Source: Populus alba (lineage: Eukaryota; Streptophyta; Magnoliopsida; Malpighiales; Salicaceae). Taken from it: a stretch of 64,000 nt of DNA. This document shows positions 11,790 through 21,431 of this stretch, piece after piece (positions within the stretch are counted from its first letter, which is position 1; the number at the start of each line of letters is the position of its first letter). Under the pieces are notes generated by a model. It saw nothing but the letters and a program-made list of their open reading frames with translations. It made no database searches and was not told where the DNA came from. The DNA lies in assembly GCF_005239225.2 (NCBI RefSeq), contig NC_133300.1, positions 8,957,875 through 9,021,874 on the forward strand. The letters run 5' to 3'. A program made the position numbers and the translations under genes.

Positions 11790-13080
11790 ATTATGAGTCA
11801 ATCAAACATACTTGATGATCCTTCCCAGCTGAGGTTAGGGTATTACTAGATAGAGATTAAAGAACAAGATGTGTTGAAAGACTACTTTTAAGAACTTGAT
11901 ATAGACACTACAAAATTTTAGTGTTGTGTTTGGGTTGACGAATGCCCCAACACATTTCATAGATCTAATGAATCGAATTTTTTAGCCATACCTTGATAAA
12001 TTTGTTGTAATATTTATAGATGATATTTTGGTCTATTAAAATTCATTTAAAGAACATGAATAGTAGTAGAGGCAAGTACTATCGACTTTGAGGAGTTATC
12101 AACTATATGCTAAATTGAATAAATGTGACTTCTAGCTGGAAAAGATAACCTTTTAAGACACGTCATTTTTTGCAGAGGTTATCCTTTTTAAAACCTTTAT
12201 AAGATTGAAGCAGTCTTGAAATGGGAAATACCGACTAACGGTAACTAAAAACACGTAGCTTTCTAGGACTTGCAGGGGTATACATCATATTTATTGAGGG
12301 GTTTTCATTGATAGCAACTCTAACGCGCCTTTACTAAAAATGATATGAAATGAGAGTGGTCGAAGGAGTGCGACGAAAGCTTTCAAGAATTGAAGAAAAG
12401 ACTTACCACTTCCCTTGTGTTGACACTCCCATCAGGAACTGAGAGCTTTATGGTTTATAGTGATGCCTAAAGAAAGGGATTTGGATGTGTTTTGATGCAA
12501 CATGGAAAAGTAATTGCTTAAACATACAGGATTTTAAAGATATATGAGGTAAATTACCCAGTTTACGACCTAGAATTGGTAGCTATGATATTTTCCCTGA
12601 GGGTATGGAGACGTTACCTTTACAGGTCCCAAGTCCTCTATGATACTTTCCCTAAAGGTATGGAGACGTTACCTTTATGATATAGTGATGCCTAAAGAAA
12701 AGGGATTTGGATGTGTTTTGATGCAACATGGAAAAGTAATTGCTTAAACATACAAGATTTTAAAGATATATGAGGTAAATTACCCAGTACACGACCTAGA
12801 ATTGGTAGCTATGATATTTGCCCTGAGGGTATGGAGACGTTACCTTTACAGTTCCCAAGTCCTCTATGATACTTTCCCTAAAGGTATGGAGACGTTACCT
12901 TTATGATATTTGCCCTGATGTGGCAAAAAGAGTTGAATATAAGACAAAAGAGTGGATAAAACTCATTAAAGATTATGATTGTACTATATAATACCATCTT
13001 AAAAAGGCGTATATGGTAGCAAATGCTTGTAATTGTAAAAATAAAGAGACTCTAAATAACCCACTAATATGGGAGGAATG
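11790..13080 (+). pseudogene. Decayed Ty3/Gypsy pol fragment (RT and RNase H), element G3
   Basis: Broken reading frames encode reverse-transcriptase pieces (near 11920-12050, including 'FGLTNAPTHF' and the catalytic box 'FIDDILVY') and an RNase H domain (about 12450-12970, ending in an 'LIKDYDCTI'-type block). Frameshifts and stops are frequent. No LTRs or boundaries were found for this fragment. It differs in sequence from the G1 and G2 pol regions, so it is a separate, probably chromoviral (Tekay/Del-like) relic. The lineage assignment is from motif style only. Confidence 0.7.
12450..12910 (+). repeat. Tandem duplication of ~220 bp inside the G3 RNase H region
   Basis: The block beginning 'agtgatgcctaaagaaa' at about 12460 recurs at about 12684, and the two copies run nearly identically for about 220 bp. 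Within it, 'ggtatggagacgttaccttta' appears four times. The duplication disrupts the RNase H frame. Low divergence between the copies suggests it is younger than the element's other lesions. Confidence 0.8.
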
Positions 13081-13455
13081 ATCACTAACAGAGTGTTAAG
13101 CCACAGTCTGAATCTAAGAGACCATGTCATTTTAAGAGGGGCCATAAATTGAATCCCAAATATTTTGAATGAGCTGGACGCGAGTGAATGCATGCAACAA
13201 AAGTACGTAACAAATGCATACAATAAAAGTAACAGGAGAAGCCAATAAAAGTAACATAAGAACCCATTAAGAATGAGAAGAAGGGGACGTGGCTTATCGT
13301 GCAGAAGTGGAAGGATTTGTTTAGAGTTTTACACCATTTACTACCATCAATTATATTCTAAGTAATGCTATGTAATTCCATTTTGTTAGTCATTTAAAGT
13401 TCCCTTGTTTTTCAGTTTTATTAGTATATGACTCTGGCTATTTAAACAGCTAATG
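13081..13455 (+). other. Probable left part of the G1 LTR
   Basis: This non-coding stretch directly precedes Athila element 1. On the far side of element 1 the sequence continues into a tRNA-Met primer-binding site and the G1 gag (23384-23838), so the DNA split by element 1 should be the G1 5' LTR. A TATA-like 'ctatttaaac' lies at 13438-13447. The left end of the LTR was not identified. Confidence 0.45.
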
Positions 13456-14903
13456 TGATTAGTACTTAAAAGTGCATATTTATCTAGGTTTTATGTCATC
13501 ATTTTGCACTTAAAGTATCAATAACTCCTTAACTAAAGCATGTTTTATAATAACAAGTATAATACTGTAAAATGCCTTAATATATATGGAAAATGTTCAT
13601 CTTAATGCAGCCTATCATATAAATCAAAGGATTGATTGATGAGTTCAAGTATGGAAATTGAAAGGATAAAGAGAGGGCCAAACTTAGAAAAGAGATGTTG
13701 GTGCAGTCCAAACTAGAACACTGTTCGGTAATTGGGTCATATCTCGAGTTCTAGATGTCAAAATGATCTCAACGTTTTACACAAATTCAGTAAGATATAG
13801 GCCTACAACTTTCATGTGGACAACAAGATCTAAGAAGACCGTTTACAAGTCCAAATTATAGCAACAACGGAGAAGTCCGAATCTGTCCTGCAGCCCGAAC
13901 ACTGTTCAGTGTTTGGCCCATATCTAGAGTTCTAGAAGTCCAAATGACCTCCATTTTTTTTCTTAGAAAGCTGAGTCAATTTCTTACAACTTTCATGTTT
14001 TTAAGTGGTCCCACTTTTGATGCTAGCGATTTCGTTTTATTCAGACAAGAAGATAAGGATTTTCACAAAGTCAAGAGTTGGCCACCCACTCAACAATTAG
14101 TCATCAAATCAATAATTCCAAATTTTGGCCTATAAAAGGAGGCATTTGCCAATGTAATTTAGGGGGCTTTGGTTGTTCAGATTAAGTTCATGCTCTTTAT
14201 TTCTCTCTTTTTATTTTTTTTGTAATTCTTAAGTTTTGCTTTTATTAATATCTTGTTCATGCTTTTCATTTCCTTTCCTTTCCTTAGTTAACTTGTATCT
14301 TATTTATGTTCTTTTTTTGTTTATTTATGTTTCTCTTCTTCATTATGTTTAGCTAAGTTTATTATATCAAGGTGAAAAGGTTACACTAATGGTGTAAGAA
14401 TAAATATAGTGTAAACTCAACATGGATCTTAATGTTTAGTATTAACATGTCTTATCTTTTTATCTTACTAATTCTTAATACCTTGCTTGTTAAATGGTTA
14501 ATCTAGATTTATGTTGCATAACACTTGGTACAACAAATGCTTGGCACTCTTATAGCCCAACCATATGGTATTACCTACACCTGTGCTATGAAAGGAACTT
14601 GATTTGTTGTTAACATAAGTTTAGCATCATGAATTCCCTGACAATATTTAAAAGTTTTGGTGTTACTTAAATAAGATAATTAATATGATCATGTTAATAA
14701 TTTATAATGAGCTATTAATGAGAAATCATCCGATTGGAACGTCCTTTGTGTATGGTTTCCAGTTGAATAATAAGAGTTTATACTATACTTGTTTGAAATA
14801 CCATTAGTGGATCCTCTAACCTTGACATTTGTTTTTGTCATTGTTTAATCCTTACATTAATCTTCCATCTCAAAGTTCTCATTAATTTCTTTCTCTTTTT
14901 CTT

Positions 14904-14938
<35 letters not shown>

Positions 14939-15375
14939 TTATTATTATTTACATTCTTGTTATATTTTATGTACGTTAAGTATGCTCTGTGTTTGATCAA
15001 GGATCCTGACATTGTTGGTCTTGCCTTGTTCATTCGCATCAGAAATCTGTTTATATTATATAATATATCTCTTTGATCTTTTCATAAAATCAGTACATAG
15101 GCTGGAAACCTGTGATCCAATCTTTTAGATCATTCTCAGGTATAACAACGCCACGTACTGAGTATTATTATTATTATTATTATTACTATTAATATTATTA
15201 TTACTATTACTATTATTGTTATTATTGTTGTTGTTGTTGTTTTGTTGTTGTTGTGTATTGTTATTTATAATTTATACAATTAACTTTTTTGTGGTTCGAC
15301 CGTGTTTTTGCCACGTTATTTATTACTTCGACACTCCTGCACTTGGGAGAAGACATCAATCTTTTGTTCGTGTCA
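13456..15375 (+). repeat. 5' LTR of Athila element 1
   Basis: The LTR is 1,920 bp, starting TGATTAGTACTT and ending TCGTGTCA. A TATA box (TATAAAAGGAGG) lies at 14131-14142, giving a U3 of about 0.7 kb. A (TAC)n tract lies at 14904-14940 and (TAT/TTG)n tracts at 15160-15255. The matching 3' LTR is at 21432-23378. By eye the pair is closely similar and differs mainly in microsatellite length and scattered substitutions. Confidence 0.9.
14131..14142 (+). promoter_or_regulatory. TATA box of the Athila LTR promoter
   Basis: The sequence TATAAAAGGAGG is kept at the equivalent place in the other LTRs (22107, 24514 with one change, 34136, and reverse strand 11172-11178). Its position about 0.7 kb into the LTR fits the U3/R promoter. 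Transcription start was not determined. Confidence 0.7.
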
Positions 15376-15381
15376 AGATTT

Positions 15382-15400
15382 TGGCGTCGTTGCTCGGGAG
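15382..15400 (+). other. Primer-binding site (tRNA-Asp type), mutated
   Basis: It reads TGGCGTCGTTGCTCGGGAG, six bases after the 5' LTR. It corresponds to the intact site TGGCGCCGTTGCCGGGGA in element 2, which is complementary to the 3' end of plant tRNA-Asp. The substitutions show decay after insertion. Confidence 0.8.
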
Positions 15401-15468
15401 GTAAATTCTTGTACAAATTATAGTATTTATTTTGTTTTTCTCTTTTCACTTTCTTGTATCTAACTTTT

Positions 15469-15499
<31 letters not shown>

Positions 15500-15593
15500 C
15501 TTGTTTTATTCTCTTTCTACACGTGCATGAGTGTTTGGTCACATACATTAAGTGGTAGACTTTGTAAGGTACCCTCATCTTTTTCAGAAAAAT

Positions 15594-17761
15594 ATGGCCG
15601 AAGAAGATAACCAGTTACTTCATAATGAGAATAATGAGAATAACCGTGTTAGGACACTTGGAGACCACATGAATCACACAAGAACAAGTGCACCCTCATG
15701 CATAGTTTTCCTTCCTGATGCATCACATTTTAATTTTAAGCCAAGCATTATTCAACTTTTACCTTCTTTTCAAGGCTTAGATCTAGAAAATCCATACTTG
15801 CATTTGAGAGAATTTGAAGAAGTTTGTAACACCTATAATGACTTAAAATGTAGCATGAATACCATTAGATTAAAACTTTTTCCTTTTTCATTAAAAGATA
15901 AAGCTAAAACATGGCTAAAAAATTTTAGGTCAGGATCCATTTGTGCTTGGGATGAAATGCAACAATAATTTTTAAAGAAGTTTTTTCCATCTCATAGAAC
16001 CAACTCTTTCAAAAGACAAATCACCACTTTCACGCAAAAACCAGGTGAAACATTTTACCAATGTTGAGATAGGTATCGAGACTTGCTTAATACTTGCCCT
16101 TATCATGGTTTTGAAACATGGAGATTGGTTTCACAATTTTATGAAGGGTTAACACCTAAAGATAGGCAAATGGTTGAATTGATGTGCAATGGAACTTTTA
16201 AAGATAAAGACCCTAATAAAGCATTGGAGTACCTAGACTTGCTAGCTAAAAATGTATAAAATTGGGACACTACAGGCACTTATGAGGCACCAATTAAAAT
16301 CCAACCTCATACATTTAGTGGAGGTATGTATAACCTTCAGGAAGATCATGACCTCCAAGCCAAGTTTGCATCTTTAGCTAGAAAAGTTGAGGCACTAGAA
16401 TTGAAAAAGAGTGGTCAATTAAAATCTGTTCAAGACATTGTGTGTCAAATCTATGAAACAAATGAACATGCAACCAATGACTGTCCAACTTTGCCTTCTC
16501 TCAAGGAATGCCTCCATGAACAAGCTCATGCTTTAAACAATTTTCAAAGGCCTAATCATAACCCATACTCGCAAACATACAACCCTAGTTGGAGAAATCA
16601 CCCAAATTTCAGTTGGAAGAGTGATAACAATAATGTACAAACTTCACAACCACTGTTTCAAGCACACCATAATTTCCAAAATTCTCATGAATATGCACCT
16701 CCTTATGCTCCACCTCCTAGAAGAAATCTTTAGGAAACATTGCATGCATTCATTAAAAAGCAAGAGACAATCAACACTCAACTTGCTCAAAGCATGAAAA
16801 ATTTTAAAGATGCTCTTGTAAAATTCACATCTACTCTCAGTTTTCAAGAGAAAGGTAAGTTTCCATCTCAACCACAACTAAATCCAAAGGGGCAATACAA
16901 TGCAAATGTAAGTAGTTCCGGAAGCCAACACATGGATCAAGTCAAATCAGTCATCACTCTTCGTAGTGGTAAGGTTATTGAAAAACCCACTCTTGAACAT
17001 TGTGAGAAAGATGATGAGTCAATCTCTGAGGGTAAGGAAGGGGTTGAATCTGAACATTGTAAAGAAAAGATTGATTCTCCACCAGCAGTTCCATTTCCTC
17101 AGGCCATGACCAAACAAAGGAAAGTCAATCACAACTCTGAAATCTTTAAAACTTTCAAACAGGTAAGGATCAATATACCTTTGTTGGATGCTATTAAACA
17201 AGTACTTTTCTATGCTAAATTTTTGAAAGATCTATGCACTATGAAGAGAAAACTAAATGTGAAAAAGAAAGCCTTTTTAGCCGAACAAGTAAGTGTCATT
17301 CTTCAAAACAATAATGCTTTGAAATATAAAGACCCTAGTTGTCCTACAATTTCTTGCTTTATTGGAGAACATAAAATTGAAAGAGCTTTACTTGATCTTG
17401 GAGCTAGTGTGAATTTACTTCCATATTTAGTTTTTCAAAGTCTCAATCTAGGTGAGTTAAAACCAACTTTTGTAACTCTTTTACTTGCCGATAGATCTGT
17501 AAAAGTGCCTAGAGGAATAATTGAAGATGTGTTAGTACAAGTCGATAAATTCATTTATCCTGTGGATTTTATTGTCTTGGACACACAACCTGTTGAAGCA
17601 TGTAATTCATTTCCTGTTATTTTAGGACGTCCGTTTCTTGCAACTTCTAATGTATTGATTAATTGTAGGAATGGACTAATGAAGTTATCTTTTGGAAACA
17701 TGACATTGGATATGAATATTTTTAACATTTGCAAGCAACCTGGAGATGATAATGATTTATA
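15594..17761 (+). pseudogene. Gag-protease relic of Athila element 1
   Basis: The frame starts at ATG 15594 ('MAEEDNQLL'). The retrotransposon gag domain follows (from 'HLREFEEVCNTY', 'LKDKAKTWL'), then a linker rich in Asn/Gln/Pro and the aspartic protease with the active site in 'LLDLGASVNLLP' near 17391-17430. In-frame stops lie at 15966-15968 (Gln to TAA), near 16063 (Trp to TGA), near 16255, near 16731 and at 17759-17761. The longest open segment is 16740-17761. All stops except the last are single-base changes relative to element 2, so this is decay by point mutation and not by rearrangement. Confidence 0.85.
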
Positions 17762-18578
17762 AGAAGTAGATCTTATTGAAGAATTAATTCATGATCAACT
17801 TGAATCTACTTTGAGTAAAATTGAGTTGGATGAATATGAAGATTTGCAAATGATTTATTCTCAGGAAGAAATCACGGATGAAAAAGGCACCAAAAATGTT
17901 GATGCTGATCTTTTGTCAAGAGTGACAACAGATTTGACATCTGACATCCCACCAATCGATGATTACTCTCCTAACAAATCCTTACTTTCTCTTAGTTCAA
18001 TGCCTTGGTTTGCTAAAAATATCAATTTTCTTGTTTCAGGAGATTTGCCAGCTCACTGGAGTACTGAAGACAAAGGAAAGTTTTTGAACAAAGTGAAGAA
18101 CTTTTATTGGGACGACCCTAACTTATTCAAATATTGTCCTGATCAAAAATTTCAAAGATGCATTCCTGAAAATGAGGTAAGTAGTGTCATTAAACTTTGT
18201 CATTCTGAAACATGTGGGAGTCAATTCTCATCAAGAAAGACGACTGCAAAAATCTTACAGAATGGATTTTATTGGCCCACCATGTTCAAGGACACGCATG
18301 CATTCTACAAAACTTGTGAAAATTATCAAAAAGTTGATACTGGTCAAAAAGTTTTGCTTTATAATTCTCGACTCCATTTATTTCCTGAAAAAATAAGATC
18401 ACAATGGAGTGGTTCATTTATTTTGAAACATGTGTATCCTTATGGGGCCCTTGATATTGAGAATTCAAAGAATGACAATGTTTTGAAGGTAAATGGACAT
18501 CGTTTGAAAGCTTACTTTGATGAGTTTCCTAGTGAAAATGAATCCATTGGTTTGAATGATCTTGTAGATAAAGGTTGA
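17762..18578 (+). pseudogene. Doubly deleted pol of Athila element 1, still one open frame
   Basis: The open segment 17811-18578 (255 residues) joins three separate parts of pol in frame: the linker after protease ('QEEI'), the last residues of RNase H ('KGTKNVDADLLSR', about residues 26-40), and the integrase zinc-binding N terminus ('VIKLCHSETC', 'FYWPTMFKDTHAF') fused directly to the integrase C terminus ('RSQWSGSFILKHVYPYGAL'). RT, most of RNase H and the integrase catalytic core are absent. In the zinc finger a His and a Cys are changed ('GSQFSS', 'CENYQK'). Comparison with element 2 shows the RT deletion is specific to element 1. Confidence 0.8.
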
Positions 18579-18742
18579 TTATTTTGTTTTTCTCACATTT
18601 TTTTGTGTGTTCCTTTTTGGTGTGACTTTTGTTTTGCTAGTCCCTTTCACCTCGGTCAAATGGCGGATAACGGTACTCCGTGACTCTTAAGTCGGTTCTT
18701 TCAGTTTCCCATGATAACAGATATCTGTGTGTATATTTGTGC

Positions 18743-18796
18743 AATTCTTTGCTCTTTCTCCTTTCTTTGAATCTTTCCCCCAATTCTTAGTTGAAA
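18743..18796 (+). promoter_or_regulatory. Candidate splice acceptor before ORF-X
   Basis: A pyrimidine-rich run (from about 18750) ends in 'caattcttag' at 18790, six bases before the ATG of ORF-X. Athila-group elements are thought to express their extra 3' ORF from a spliced RNA, so this could be the acceptor. This is inference only; no donor was assigned. Confidence 0.4.
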
Positions 18797-19303
18797 ATGG
18801 ACACCACTCTTGAAAAATTGAAAAAGTATTTTCCTGCTCTGCCTCAGAATGCGATTACAAAAATTTACCGTGCTAGGTGTGAAAGATTGAGGTTGTTAAT
18901 GAACCATGGAATTCCTGAAGATATTCGTTGGCTAATTGAAGCAAAGGTCCGATTATCAGGTGAGTCCTCTAATTCTTTCATTTCATACATGCCCGGAACA
19001 GGTAAAAGCACTTTTGCAAAGAAATGTCGTGCAAAACGATTGAAAGTCTATCACAGATGTGCTAGATGGACTTGTAATGCCACATGTTGTTCTTTAGGAA
19101 TGATATCTGTAAACCATGAAGATAAAATACAATTCATTAAGGATAGCCTGAGTAAGGGGTCTTTAGATAATCTTCTATTGACTCTTGAGACGCACCCTAG
19201 TGGAGATGTGCATCATGCAATTCATGATTTATGGCCACAATTCCATAAAGAACATGCTCGACTTAGTCTTGAGAATCTAACTAAAAAAGACCCTGTTTGC
19301 TAG
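18797..19303 (+). CDS. ORF-X: unrecognised ORF in the env-like position of Athila element 1
   Basis: This is a 168-residue ORF starting at ATG 18797 ('MDTTLEKLKKYFPALPQN'). I do not recognise the family. The N-terminal third is helical-looking and basic ('RARCERLRLLMNHGIPEDIR'). A Cys-rich patch ('CARWTCNATCC') lies near residue 92-102. The C-terminal part ('SLDNLLLTLETHPSGDVHH') is shared with element 2, where the frame has been joined to the integrase N terminus. No signal peptide or membrane segment is visible, so it does not look like a classical env. The TAG at 19301-19303 replaces a Gln codon present in element 2, so the original frame ran further, to roughly 19430. It lies between pol and the LOG-like gene. 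Confidence 0.55.
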   Translation: MDTTLEKLKKYFPALPQNAITKIYRARCERLRLLMNHGIPEDIRWLIEAKVRLSGESSNSFISYMPGTGKSTFAKKCRAKRLKVYHRCARWTCNATCCSLGMISVNHEDKIQFIKDSLSKGSLDNLLLTLETHPSGDVHHAIHDLWPQFHKEHARLSLENLTKKDPVC

Positions 19304-19439
19304 TTTTTAAGAAAATTGAATGGGAAGCCTTTCCCCGACCCATAGAGGGCATTTAAGCCATTCTTGGACGTAAAACCAAGGAAAGATGTGAGTCACAATC
19401 ACAACTACCTGTACATACACATGCTTTTTTAAAATAAAT

Positions 19440-19585
19440 AAATAAAGAGAGAGAGAGTGAGACTACGGCTTACCTATATATAGGTGGTATGATTGCATTT
19501 TCAATTTCTCATCTATAAATTCTTCTCTCCCTTCCCTTCATTTCTACTCAACCCGTACATTCATCAAATATAGAAGTGTGTAGAA
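19440..19585 (+). promoter_or_regulatory. (GA)n tract, TATA box and leader in front of the LOG-like gene
   Basis: A (GA)n run at about 19446-19458 is followed by CTATATATAG at 19474-19483, then a pyrimidine-rich leader ending at ATG 19586. The same arrangement precedes the LOG copy in element 2 (TATA at 30288-30298). It looks like a core promoter 100 bp upstream of a start codon. If so, the gene was not captured from its mRNA alone. Promoter activity is inferred. Confidence 0.5.
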
Positions 19586-20239
19586 ATGGCAGGTTCCTCA
19601 AGTCATCACATAAATAATATTTGTGTTTTCGGTGGATCCAGTCTTGGGAAAGAAAAAGAGTTTTTAGAATCAACAAATCATCTTGGTCAGGTACTAGCTG
19701 AGCGAAAGATTCATTTAGTGTATGGAGGAGGTAGCCTTGGGTTAATGGGGGGAGTGCCAATAGCTGTATTTTTAAGAGGTAGTCAAGTTTTGGGGGTAGT
19801 CCCCAAAGCTTTAGCACAAGGGGACATCATTGGAAAAATAATTGGAGAGGAATTACAGGTCCCCACAATGTCTGATCGATTGAATGCAATGTTTAACCAT
19901 GCTGATGCCTTCATTGCCTTACCAGGTGGTCTAGGCACATTGGAAGAGATATTTCATATTTCCTCTTAGGCCCAACTGCATATTCACCATAAACCCATAG
20001 GTTTGTTAAATGTTAATGGTTTTTATGATAAGTTATTGTCTTTTCTTGATCATGCTATGGAACAGGAATTTCTAACATCTTCAGCACGACAAATCATAAT
20101 CTCTGCTGCTACTGCTGAACAATTAATTGACCAACTACAATCTTTCATCCCTGTAATTAATCCCTCCATGAGTCGCATAAATTCGTCAACTAAGAAAAGC
20201 CGTAAAAAGCTTAGATTGGATTTGAGCCTTCGTTTGTAA
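19586..20239 (+). pseudogene. LOG: LOG-like gene carried by Athila element 1, one nonsense codon
   Basis: This is a member of the LOG family (cytokinin riboside 5'-monophosphate phosphoribohydrolases), which release active cytokinin bases from their nucleotides in the cytosol. The frame spans 218 codons, matching the usual 210-230 residues. N-terminal 'ICVFGGSS' (normally a Cys before GSS) and 'LVYGGGSLGLMGG' are the nucleotide-binding loops. The family signature PGGxGTxxE is present as 'PGGLGTLEE' (about residues 113-121), preceded by the conserved Arg in 'MSDRLNAM'. The C-terminal '[17 protein letters not shown]' is typical. Codon 128 is TAG (19967-19969) where element 2 has TGG; no other break was seen. 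It has no introns, whereas plant LOG genes normally have several. It could be read through, restored elsewhere in the family, or dead. It lies between ORF-X and the 3' LTR, on the element's coding strand. Confidence 0.85.
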
Positions 20240-21431
20240 AAACTTTGCGTTTTTTGGTTTTATTATTGTGTTTTGTTGTTTTTGATATTTGTTTAAGTGT
20301 GTTTCAGGTTTGTCAATGTTCGCTATTTCAGGTGATGTCTTCTATACTCTATCTTTCTACCTTAAGACATTGAGGACAATGTCTCATTTTGGTTGGGGGG
20401 AAAGGGTAGTAGTTGATATATTAAAAAAAAAAATTGTGTTTTCTATTTCATAAACTATTTGCAAAACTGTTGTTACTAGGATGGCAGAGTAAAAGAAGTT
20501 CTTTTGTTAAAGTGACTCTTAAGACGCATCTTAGTAAACATTCTTAACAAGATATATCAGAATACTTCTTGAAATATTCAAGTTTACAAACTCTCGTATT
20601 GTTAGCATTTGATTATGCTTATATGCTCATTTAACAAGTATTCTTAAATATTTATTTTCACACACACACTTTAACATATGATTGTGGGTTGCACATTGGA
20701 TTATTACATTATTTATTTTTTTGTTAAAGGTAACAACTAAGTGAAAGGGATATTACATAATTTGCAAAAAAAAAAAAAACCAAAAAAAAAAAAACCAAAA
20801 AAAACTAATGATAATAAAAAGGTAGATAAGTTTGGTTTCTTAGCCTCCCTAACCTAAGCAATTAAGCCTGAAGGGGTGTTTTAACACTTAATACCCTAAA
20901 GTCAACTGACTTGGGAGCTATTGGCCCAACGCTTGTTACATGGGTTGAGGAGAAAAGCTTAAGGAAATCAAACATTGCACTATCTAAGTATCAATATCTG
21001 CAACCCGAGTTACTAAGCTTGTAGGGGTGTCTCAACACCTAATGCCCTAAGACCAACTGGTCTGGGAGTCATTAGCCAAAAGCTCGTTACATGGGTTAAA
21101 GTTGCATTGTGTTTTAAGTTATATGTATATATATAAAACATAATAATCCTAACCCAAGGAAGTTAACCTTAAACATTAGAGAAAAAATTTGTTTTTCTTC
21201 CAAGTAAAGCCCCATAACTATATGTTGATATTTTGAGCACAAAAGAAAGGTTTAGTAATATCTTGTTTAAGAGGTATTGAGCATATATATAAATTTAATG
21301 AAAGTTTGTTTATCTGGGTAGATTAATGGAAGTTGAATGATGAATGCCTTGCTTTATGGAATTTGCAAATTGTTTTTTCTATTTTAACGCTTTGATTACT
21401 AGGGACTAGTAATAAGCTGGTTGGGGGGGTG
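20240..21431 (+). other. 3' non-coding region and polypurine tract of element 1
   Basis: No ORF. A block 'ttaagacattgaggacaatg' followed by 'ggttggggggaa' (20363-20403) resembles the conserved motif seen after the coding region of many plant OTA-clade Gypsy elements. Two similar ~130-bp passages with 'gggtgtctcaacacctaatgcc'-like text lie at about 20875-20950 and 21000-21090. The polypurine tract GGTTGGGGGGGTG ends at 21431, directly before the 3' LTR. Confidence 0.7.

Noticed and set aside
13944..14135. ORF in the Athila LTR, repeated at 21920-22111
   Set aside because: LTR copies, U3 region, upstream of the TATA box, with no codon-level sign of constraint.
18960..19020. 'MPGTGKST' in ORF-X looks like a P-loop
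   Set aside because: The spacing does not fit the Walker A pattern (no Gly/Ala four residues before GK), and there is no Walker B or other NTPase feature.
19548..19817. 89-codon ORF antisense to the LOG-like gene
   Set aside because: Shadow frame of the LOG coding sequence.
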